Part shown: positions 44,706 through 51,815 of the stretch, in pieces
Layout: every line of letters starts with the position of its first letter
Numbering within the stretch: position 1 is the stretch's first letter
DNA from: Acetobacterium paludosum
Lineage (GTDB): Bacteria; Bacillota; Clostridia; Eubacteriales; Eubacteriaceae
Reading direction: 5' to 3'
DNA length: 64,000 nt
Assembly (NCBI RefSeq): GCF_008086595.1
Contig: NZ_RXYA01000003.1
Span: forward strand, 1-64,000
Translations under genes and position numbers: made by a program
Notes under the pieces: model-generated
The model's input: only the letters and a program-made list of their open reading frames with translations
Databases searched by the model: none
What the model was told of the DNA's origin: nothing

Positions 44706-46604
44706 TTGTCTAAAGTCAAAAATGTTTTACTCGGGAAATCATTACGCACAGATGAAATCAAACATGAACGATTGTCTCAACTCTGGGGTTTGCCAATTCT
44801 GGCCAGCGATGCTGTTTCATCCGTCGCCTATGCCGTTGAAGAAATATTACTCGTTCTGGTTCCATTACTTGGTTTTGCCGCTTTTGGCTATGTTCCCGGG
44901 GTTGTTGCCGCCATCATTCTTTTACTGCTGATTCTGTGTTTTTCTTATTCGCAAATTATTGCCCATTACCCCAGTGGCGGTGGCGCCTATATTGTTTCAA
45001 AGGAAAATCTCGGGGAGATGCCGGCTTTGATTTCGGCGGCGGCCTTAATTGTGGACTACATTCTAACGGTTGCTGTCAGTATTTCAGCATCAACCATGGC
45101 GATTGTGGCTGCAATACCAAGTCTCGCTCGTTACGCGGTCCTCATTTCAGTCGCCTGTATTGTTCTGGTCACAATTGTCAATCTCAGAGGGATACGGGAA
45201 TCATCCAAAATCTTCGGTATTCCAACCTATGCTTTTATTTTCTCGATGGGCATTATGATTGCCATCGGTCTTTTCCGTTTGTTTTCCGGAACGCTTGCAC
45301 CGATCACCTACTCAGCCGACCAGTTGGCCAGTGTTTTACCAACTGAAGCATTCCAGGGCCTTCTGGTTGTCGTCGTTTTGCGGGCATTTTCATCCGGGTG
45401 CTCGGCATTAACCGGTGTCGAGGCGGTCAGCAATGCGGTACCATCCTTCCGAGATCCATCACAGTATAATGCCCGCCATGTCCTGTATCTGCTGGCCGGT
45501 ATTATCGTGTTGATCTTCGGCGGCACCACCGTTCTTGCCGTGAGCCTGCAAGTTGTTCACATATCCGGAACAACCGTGGTTGCCCAGATAGCCCAGGCGA
45601 TTTTCGGGCGAAACTTTTTTTACTATCTAATCCAAATAACAACATCATTAATCCTGCTTCTGGCCGCCAATACTGCCTACAATGGCCTGCCTCTTTTACT
45701 TTATCTATTGGCACATGATCGCTATGTACCAAAGCAGTTCTCCCAACGCGGCGCTAAACTGAGCTTTTCCAATGGGATTGTATTTATTATGATCATTGCC
45801 ATTTTCCTGGTTATCGTCTTTGATAGCAATCCACACAACTTAATCCCGCTCTATTCTGTCGGTGTTTTTATTTCATTCACATTGTCGCAATACGGTATGT
45901 TTCGAAAATGGCTTCGTGAAAAAGATAAAGGGTGGAAATACAAATCCCTCATCAACATATTTGGAGCAATTGTAACCGGGGTTGGATCGATTGTCATCTT
46001 TTATTCGAAATTTCTCGAAGGTGCCTGGATGTTGGCCATTGCCATGCCGATTATTATCCTGGTCATGATTTATATCCGGAATCACTATGCCGAAGTCCAA
46101 AAGCAGGTGGAACTAAAAGAATTTGCACCCTATTACCCGCGACCATCCGGGGGGAAGGGAACACCCTGTATTGTATTGCTGCAGTCCATCAATAAAGCAA
46201 CTTTAAAAGCCCTCAATTATGCCAACACTATTTCTGACGACATTACGGTGCTCCATATCTGCCGCTACCCAGAACATGCTAAACAATTACGTGCACAATG
46301 GACGGAACTGCAGATCCCACTGAAACTCGAAATAATTGAAAATCCATACCGCGATATCACCCATACGCTTAAATCCTATGTTTATAAAAAAGCTAAGGAT
46401 CTTGGTCATGGTGAGAATCTGACGGTTATTATGATTAAATATGTCGCCAACCACTGGTACGATGCCGTTTTACACAATCAGACAACGGCCTTCCTGGAAC
46501 AGAACCTCAGCCATTTCAAAAATGTGACAACAATCCTCGTGCCTTATCATTACTCACTTAATACCATTGTCGAGGATAAAAATAACGTTGACATTGAAGG
46601 TTAA
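44706..46604 (+). CDS. KimA-like (KUP/APC superfamily) potassium transporter
   Basis: The 632-residue protein has 12 membrane helices of APC fold (about 25-455) and a C-terminal USP-like cytoplasmic domain (about 480-620). Early motifs SDAVSSVAYAVEEIL and HYPSGGGAYIVSKENLG are characteristic of the KimA (YdaO) group, high-affinity K+ importers that in Bacillus are inhibited by c-di-AMP. No ydaO-type riboswitch is recognisable in the 130-base leader. The start is TTG with AGGTGAT upstream. It could instead be an amino acid permease of the same superfamily. Confidence 0.85.
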   Translation: MSKVKNVLLGKSLRTDEIKHERLSQLWGLPILASDAVSSVAYAVEEILLVLVPLLGFAAFGYVPGVVAAIILLLLILCFSYSQIIAHYPSGGGAYIVSKENLGEMPALISAAALIVDYILTVAVSISASTMAIVAAIPSLARYAVLISVACIVLVTIVNLRGIRESSKIFGIPTYAFIFSMGIMIAIGLFRLFSGTLAPITYSADQLASVLPTEAFQGLLVVVVLRAFSSGCSALTGVEAVSNAVPSFRDPSQYNARHVLYLLAGIIVLIFGGTTVLAVSLQVVHISGTTVVAQIAQAIFGRNFFYYLIQITTSLILLLAANTAYNGLPLLLYLLAHDRYVPKQFSQRGAKLSFSNGIVFIMIIAIFLVIVFDSNPHNLIPLYSVGVFISFTLSQYGMFRKWLREKDKGWKYKSLINIFGAIVTGVGSIVIFYSKFLEGAWMLAIAMPIIILVMIYIRNHYAEVQKQVELKEFAPYYPRPSGGKGTPCIVLLQSINKATLKALNYANTISDDITVLHICRYPEHAKQLRAQWTELQIPLKLEIIENPYRDITHTLKSYVYKKAKDLGHGENLTVIMIKYVANHWYDAVLHNQTTAFLEQNLSHFKNVTTILVPYHYSLNTIVEDKNNVDIEG

Positions 46605-46660
46605 CCAAAGTTTACAAGTGCCCTGTACACTCTGTTGCGTCAATACCTAGCAGCAAAACA

Positions 46661-46727
46661 AAAGAGCCTTTCGCGGGTAAAATATTCCCCCTTATCAATC
46701 TTACAAAGGCTCTTTGCATCTTTTATT
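46661..46727. terminator. Bidirectional terminator
   Basis: AAAGAGCCTTT pairs perfectly with AAAGGCTCTTT; the plus strand continues GCATCTTTTATT and the minus strand TTGTTTTGC. It separates convergent genes. Confidence 0.8.
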
Positions 46728-46741
46728 CGTGCGATTTTCTA

Positions 46742-47749
46742 TTAGTCATTATACGGAAATGAGCTTGTTGAATAAGTGGCAAAATAGCCATCGATATAGA
46801 TAGCATTATCTCCTAAAGGATTGCAGTCAATTGCCAACGTTATGCTCTCTGCATATATCGTGCCGACTGTTCCTCCATTTCCTGGTATAATATCATAGGT
46901 GTAGTAATACTGGTTATATTCACCGGCAGCTGTAGTACCTTCTGGTGCATCAGCCAATTTCATTATTCCATTTTTAAATTGAAAATAATAATCCCTTCCT
47001 CCCGTTGTCACCTTCCATGTCCCCGTGATATATTCTCCAAACTTATCCCATTCACTCGCTTGAGATGCCGCTGTATTAGTAGTTGACTCCAATTTTTTTT
47101 CACTTGTTGCCGGTCCCTGAATAGTTATATTATAAGTGGCTGTTTTTATTCCGCTTTTATTTCCATTCTTATCAATAGCAATACTTTTTAATGTGGTATT
47201 GCTTTGTAAAGTAACGGGATTTTCATACTTGCTGGATTTTTCAGAAGGATCAGAACCATCGATGGTAAAATAAACCTGAATCTCTTCTCCGTCCGGTTTG
47301 TTTATGGTTACTTTTTGTTCTGATGAATAGCTTCCTTCATTTAATGAATAGGATGGTAAATTCAGCGTTACCAGACTTTCTCTATTCTCTGAAGTACCAA
47401 TCATGCCAGATGAAATTATTCTATTAAACAACGCATTGCCTTGACTAAACCACCAAAATGAAAATCCTCCAATTAAAATAAACACTCCCAAAACAACTGA
47501 CAAAATAATAATCATCGTCTTCTGGGATTTTCCTGGTGTTTTATTTTGTGTTTGAGAAGCTTGTTTAAATTCCGTTTTGGCATTTTGAGTAGCATCAGGA
47601 TTACCTGATGATTCTGCCGGATTAAACTGCTCCTGGTTCGTATAATCAGAATGATCATGCTTTTCTACATCATAACCGCATTCCCCACAAAATCGTTCTG
47701 AAGGATCCAATTTTGTTCCGCATTTCGGGCAGAAATTAAGTTTATTCAT
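46742..47749 (-). CDS. Zinc-ribbon membrane protein with chitobiase-like C-terminal module
   Basis: The 335 residues contain an N-terminal double-CxxC zinc ribbon (CPKCG, then CGECG, about 5-27), a Gln/Asn-rich linker, and one membrane helix (about 78-103). An extracytoplasmic part follows with an FN3-associated/CHB_HEX_C-like segment (about 145-205; YFTIDGSDPSEKS) and a C-terminal beta domain of unknown type. ATG at 47749 is chosen: AAAGGTG is nine bases upstream, whereas two earlier ATGs directly abut it. Function is unknown; a surface-sensing or wall-binding role is possible. Confidence 0.8.
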   Translation of the reverse strand: MNKLNFCPKCGTKLDPSERFCGECGYDVEKHDHSDYTNQEQFNPAESSGNPDATQNAKTEFKQASQTQNKTPGKSQKTMIIILSVVLGVFILIGGFSFWWFSQGNALFNRIISSGMIGTSENRESLVTLNLPSYSLNEGSYSSEQKVTINKPDGEEIQVYFTIDGSDPSEKSSKYENPVTLQSNTTLKSIAIDKNGNKSGIKTATYNITIQGPATSEKKLESTTNTAASQASEWDKFGEYITGTWKVTTGGRDYYFQFKNGIMKLADAPEGTTAAGEYNQYYYTYDIIPGNGGTVGTIYAESITLAIDCNPLGDNAIYIDGYFATYSTSSFPYND

Positions 47750-48100
47750 GGGTATCATCACCTTTCAGTTTACTGGATTATTGCATTTTATATAGAATAT
47801 TTAAACAAATAACCAAGTCTTGCTCTATTTGCTTTATGATCTTAAATAATGAAGTTTTTCCTTTATTTATATTTTTTATTACCCTATATAACAAATTTCA
47901 AACTTCTGGTTTTCTAATTGATTTTCATTGCTGAAATCACCCTATACTAAACAAATTTTACGAATTCCATATGGTGTTCATTCACACGTTAAAACCATTG
48001 ATTCTAAACAAAAAAAAAATAGGAAACCCCCACCGTTTCGGATTTTCTATCTTATGTTTCTACCTTTATAAATATCTTAACTTTCTGATTTGACCAACGC
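47750..48100. other. AT-rich spacer, upstream region of the zinc-ribbon gene
   Basis: A weak minus-strand promoter-like pair (TTGGTT and TATATA, 16-bp spacing) lies about 60-90 bases before the gene. A run of nine A stands near 48010. I see no ORF or dyad of note. Confidence 0.4.
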
Positions 48101-48863
48101 AAAAAATGCTAAAGCCGATTCCACATTTTCATCTGCAGAACCGGCTTCAGCTCAAAAACTCGATTGTCATCCTTTTGGACTCACCCCTTTCGTTTTTATC
48201 AAATATCTTCTTTTTCACTTTTCTAATGTAAACTTTTCACTTAACTTCTGGAGATTACCCTACTCTTCAAAATTAGAATTTTTTCCTACCCCTTCAGAAT
48301 TTATTCTGAAATCATTTGATAGAACTTTTTTTAATCTTAGAACTTATCATCTTGATATGGGTTTTTCCAGCTTTTTTCTAACTGAAAATTAAGTTCTTTT
48401 GATCATATTCTTCATTCTTCAAATTAATCTCTTTTATCAAACCATTGGACTTCTTCTAGCTTTTCAATTTCAGATGGATTCATTTATTTAAATCATCTTT
48501 CCCTCCTTTTGTTGATGATCTCTCTTTCCTGGAGATTATTCATCCTTGATCCATTATTTTTCATTATGGGCATCTCCTTTGATAAAACTGAGATGGCTAA
48601 TTTCCATACTACTAATACCGATCTTAAATTTTCTTCCAGTACTTAATATGCTATTCGTCATACTATACTTTTGCCAGTATGCAACATATAAAGAGTAAAT
48701 GATTAATAAAATTTAATTGGCTCCCCGATTTTTTCAGGTAATGATCAGCTTTCTTATTCCTGACCATCAGCCACTATAAAATTTTATCCTTCGCTAAGTC
48801 TTGTTTACTTTTCAATGATCGAGATCATTCAATTAGAAAAGGATTGAGTTGATCTTTTGATTG
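48101..48863 (-). ncRNA. Candidate large structured non-coding RNA, about 760 nt
   Basis: This minus-strand unit has its own promoter (48870-48897) and a 14-bp terminator stem (48108-48151, two G-U pairs) followed by six T (48101-48106), but no ORF over 23 codons. The transcript is purine-rich and densely paired. Helices seen, by plus coordinates: 48808-48820/48823-48841; three-way junction 48718-48722/48769-48773 enclosing 48724-48728/48734-48738 and 48742-48748/48760-48766; 48624-48632/48708-48716 (9 bp) enclosing 48646-48650/48685-48689 and 48659-48664/48676-48681; 48571-48576/48590-48595; 48514-48522/48532-48544; 48472-48476/48494-48498; 48339-48346/48390-48397; 48293-48299/48304-48310; 48221-48227/48272-48278; 48154-48163/48190-48197. 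Size recalls OLE, GOLLD and ROOL RNAs; no class could be assigned. Function unknown. Confidence 0.7.
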
Positions 48864-48869
48864 ATTCCA

Positions 48870-48897
48870 ATTATAGCACCTTTTTCCAAAAAGTAAA
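48870..48897 (-). promoter_or_regulatory. Promoter of the candidate large RNA
   Basis: Minus-strand TTTACT (48892-48897), 16-bp spacer and a perfect TATAAT (48870-48875). Predicted start near 48863, just before the first long helix. Confidence 0.75.
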
Positions 48898-49057
48898 CAG
48901 TTTTTTTGAAAACGTTTGTATATTTTTTTATTCTTCTTAAATCAGCTTTAAGCAGCCATTTTTAATGATTTATATACTTCTTCCTCACTTTAGCGTAATG
49001 ACAGCTGCAAATGATCCCTTCGATAGATTTCATTCTCTTTATTTATCCGATTTTTTA

Positions 49058-49693
49058 TCAATCAGTAAACTCAACGATCGCTTTGTCAACGTCCCAAAGG
49101 GATTCAATTTTTTCAATCGCATCTTCCTTGATGGAATTGGCAAACTGATGATTTTCCGGCAAATCAATAAGGATCCGGACGACCCCGTCCTTTATTTCAA
49201 TTTCCTTAACCAGATGCGTCGCCACCATATCCAGACCTTTAATGGGATTCATGACCTTCTTAAGGCGTTTTCGGACAATTTCCTCCGTGGTGGGTTCCTT
49301 GCTGGTGATCAGTCCATGTTTTTCTTCATAATTAAGAATTGCTGACCGGAGAACTTCCACCGCCAGAACCGAACAGTGGGCCTTGATTTTAGGAAGACCG
49401 CCTAAAGCTTCCGAGGCTTCCTTCCATGTGATTTTCTTCGCTTCATCAATTGTTTTTCCCTTGGCAAGCTCCGTGATAATTGAACCAGTTGCGATATTTG
49501 AAGCGCATCCATAGGATTCAAATTTGATATCCGTAATGATTTTTGTCTCAGGGTCTACATTGAGGTACAAGGAAACCATATCTCCGCAGGCAGGGCTTCC
49601 TTCCGTGGCTTTGCCATCAGGATTTTCTATGCTTCCGGTATTTCTTGGATTTTTAAAATGTTCCAGAACAATATCATTGTAAGGACTAGGCAT
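49058..49693 (-). CDS. IscU-type Fe-S scaffold fused to a DUF59/MIP18-like domain
   Basis: Residues 1-130 are an IscU/NifU_N scaffold with the three cluster-binding cysteines Cys36 (PACGD), Cys63 (YGCASN) and Cys107 (AHCSV). Residues 141-211 (MNPIKGLDMVATHLVKEIEI and following) resemble the DUF59/MIP18 domain of Fe-S carrier proteins, without its usual Cys-Pro motif. The normal NifU C-terminal Nfu domain with CxxC is absent. It is last in an operon with TusA, DsrE and cysteine desulfurase genes and starts 12 bases after the desulfurase stop. It probably assembles and passes on Fe-S clusters. Confidence 0.88.
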   Translation of the reverse strand: MPSPYNDIVLEHFKNPRNTGSIENPDGKATEGSPACGDMVSLYLNVDPETKIITDIKFESYGCASNIATGSIITELAKGKTIDEAKKITWKEASEALGGLPKIKAHCSVLAVEVLRSAILNYEEKHGLITSKEPTTEEIVRKRLKKVMNPIKGLDMVATHLVKEIEIKDGVVRILIDLPENHQFANSIKEDAIEKIESLWDVDKAIVEFTD

Positions 49694-49705
49694 TTTTTAT
49701 TCCTC

Positions 49706-50875
49706 CTATTCTTTTTCTTTACCCAAAGGGCTGATTTTCCGCAAATTTTCCACAACTTTATTTAGTGTCTCCACCACAAAGACTGCCTCATCCATTGTAT
49801 TGAACCGCCCTAACGTCAGTCTGATGGAGCCATGAGCTCTTTCATGATCGCCTCCGATTCCGGCAATCACATGGCTGGCCTCAAGTGATCGGCTAAAGCA
49901 AGCTGAACCGGTACTCACTGCAATTCCATGCATGTCAAGGTGCAGGGTAATGGATTCCCCCTCCACGTAGTGAAAGGTGATATTAGCATTTTGTGGAGTC
50001 CGTTGGCTGGGATGCCCATTTAATATCACATCCGGTATTTGGTCGAAAACCAATTGAATGATCTTATCTCTCATTTCCCGAAGACGCCGGTTTTCTTCGA
50101 CCGTCACCAGCTCCGCGGCTTTGGCAAATCCCACTGCCCCGGGAATATTGTCCATACCGCCCCGCAAATCGAATTCCTGAAACCCGCCATCCATTATTTT
50201 TGAAATGGCTGTTCCCTTTCGAATATAAAGCCCTCCGATTCCTTTCGGACCGTGAATCGTATGTGCCGACACCGTAACCAGATCCACCGGAACTTTTCTT
50301 ACATCCAAAGGCATCCTAGTAAAGGAATGGGTGGCATCGGTGTGGAAAAGAACGCCCTTTCCCCGGCACAATGCCCCTATTTTTTCAAGATCCTGGACAG
50401 TCCCTATTTCCTGATTTCCATGCTGGATGGAAACAAGAATGGTTTCTTCTGTCATCAGTTTTTCAAGGGCTTCCATATCGACAAAGCCGAATTCGTCGAC
50501 ATTGAGATAATCCACCTTGAAGCCCTGTTTTTCCAGTGTTCTGGCACTGTATAAAACGGGAAAATCTTCAATCTTCGAAACGATAATGTGTTTTCCTTTT
50601 TTTTCGCCCAAAGCCTTTGCAACCCCTTTAATGGCTAAATTGCTGGATTCGGCACTTCCTGAAGTAAAGATGAATTCATCATGATCTGCCCCCAGACAGG
50701 TAGCCAGCCTTCCTCGCGCATCCTCCATGGCATCTCGGGCTTCAATTCCAAGCGAATATCCAAATTCTGAAGTGGCCACCGAATAGGTTTCAAAAAAGAA
50801 TGGTCTCATTGCTTCCAGAACTGCTTCATCAAGCCTTGTTGCCGCAGCATTATCCATATAATATACTTTTTCCAT
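49706..50875 (-). CDS. Divergent IscS/NifS-type cysteine desulfurase
   Basis: This is a 389-residue class V aminotransferase-fold protein. Lys211 (HGPKGIGG) is the PLP lysine and Cys326 (TGSACFSRS) the persulfide-forming cysteine. Three positions that normally contact PLP differ by alignment with IscS: the stacking His in IEH-x-AVL is Asp104 here (IEDFPVL), the Asn pair in HxNNE reads NQE (155-156), and the Gln of DAAQS is His183 (DATHS). It may have altered activity or another substrate. The operon supplies acceptors TusA, DsrE-like and IscU. AGGAGAAG precedes the ATG. Confidence 0.87.
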   Translation of the reverse strand: MEKVYYMDNAAATRLDEAVLEAMRPFFFETYSVATSEFGYSLGIEARDAMEDARGRLATCLGADHDEFIFTSGSAESSNLAIKGVAKALGEKKGKHIIVSKIEDFPVLYSARTLEKQGFKVDYLNVDEFGFVDMEALEKLMTEETILVSIQHGNQEIGTVQDLEKIGALCRGKGVLFHTDATHSFTRMPLDVRKVPVDLVTVSAHTIHGPKGIGGLYIRKGTAISKIMDGGFQEFDLRGGMDNIPGAVGFAKAAELVTVEENRRLREMRDKIIQLVFDQIPDVILNGHPSQRTPQNANITFHYVEGESITLHLDMHGIAVSTGSACFSRSLEASHVIAGIGGDHERAHGSIRLTLGRFNTMDEAVFVVETLNKVVENLRKISPLGKEKE

Positions 50876-50887
50876 TTTTCTTCTCCT

Positions 50888-51307
50888 TTATATGAACAAT
50901 GTGATTGCTGAATTCCTGGCCTCTTGTACATAGGTTCCAACCGCGCCGTACTCATCGATATATTCTTCCTGAAGATCCGCTCTCGTAAGCCCCATAATAT
51001 CCATAGTCATTTCACATGCAATCACTTTTCCGCCTAATTCTTTGAAGTCAGACATGAGTCTTTCCAACGAAGCAACATTGTTTTTTTTCATGCGTCCCAA
51101 CATCATCTTTTTTCCCAATCCCCCAAAGTTCATTTTGGATAACGGCCCTTTATTCAATCCGCCTTTTTGCAGACGCAAAAGCCCCCAGAAAGTGAAATAT
51201 AACGACACTTCCATGCCCATCGCCAACGATCCATTGGACACAATGAGTGCGCTGTAGAGTTTGTCCATATCTCCGCTCTGAACAATAATGGTCGTTTTTT
51301 CTGCCAC
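50888..51307 (-). CDS. DsrE/DsrF-like sulfur carrier protein
   Basis: The 139-residue protein starts at GTG (51307) with AGGAGGGG upstream. The DsrE/F/DrsE_2 fold is recognised by TTIIVQSGDMDKLYSALIVSNGSLAMG and the conserved Cys98 in VIACEMTMDIMG, the likely persulfide carrier. It lies between TusA and the cysteine desulfurase (gaps 17 and 12 bases). Sulfur transfer from the desulfurase through this protein and TusA is the probable role, for a product that cannot be named. Confidence 0.88.
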   Translation of the reverse strand: MAEKTTIIVQSGDMDKLYSALIVSNGSLAMGMEVSLYFTFWGLLRLQKGGLNKGPLSKMNFGGLGKKMMLGRMKKNNVASLERLMSDFKELGGKVIACEMTMDIMGLTRADLQEEYIDEYGAVGTYVQEARNSAITLFI

Positions 51308-51324
51308 AGGATAACCCCTCCTTT

Positions 51325-51546
51325 TTATTTTAGAATCCTTATTTTCCAGATCCCATCCGTTTCATCAATGCTCTCCACTTTCAAAGTCAGCGCATCAGCT
51401 GCCATCGGAATCTCTTTTTTCGATGCAGCATTATTTCCAATAATCTCAATGACATCACCAGGTTGAGCTTTTTTGACCGCTTTTCTCATTTCGACCAATG
51501 GAACCGGACAGGTTTCGCCTCTCACGTCCACATGTATTTCCGCCAT
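51325..51546 (-). CDS. TusA-family sulfurtransferase
   Basis: ATG at 51546 after AGGAGGGA gives a 73-residue TusA-like protein; a longer in-frame reading starts without a site. The signature GETCPVPLVEMRKA carries the active Cys13 followed by Pro, and the AASKKEIPMAA segment is family-like. TusA proteins relay persulfide sulfur. It is first in the four-gene sulfur/Fe-S operon. No tRNA-thiolation genes of the TusBCD-MnmA type are nearby, so its partner is more likely within this operon. Confidence 0.9.
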   Translation of the reverse strand: MAEIHVDVRGETCPVPLVEMRKAVKKAQPGDVIEIIGNNAASKKEIPMAADALTLKVESIDETDGIWKIRILK

Positions 51547-51690
51547 AATAATCCCTCCTAAAAATTTTCGAACTAAATAATTGCAAATTTCCAACCAACA
51601 ATAATACCATAACCAATCTTGCTATTTTTATTTATATACCCTATTTGGGGGAATTTACTTTTAAATATTTTATATTACTCAAAAAATAAA

Positions 51691-51738
51691 ACCGGCACAT
51701 CAAGTGTTGAAAATTCCACTCGATGTGTCGGCTTTAAA
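51691..51738 (-). terminator. hppA terminator
   Basis: On the minus strand GCCGACACATCGAGTG pairs with CACTTGATGTGCCGG (one G-U pair) and ends in TTTTATTTTTT. Confidence 0.85.
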
Positions 51739-51815
51739 AATTTTTTACAAGTCGATACTTAACTTTTTTTATATTATTTCATTCTTTCGTTTTTTTTGCG
51801 TGAGTACGTGGAAAT

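Noticed and set aside
48090-48392. Plus-strand ORF of 100 codons opposite the candidate RNA
   Set aside because: It has no ribosome binding site, low-complexity Phe/Ser-rich composition that mirrors the purine-rich opposite strand, and it crosses the terminator hairpin.
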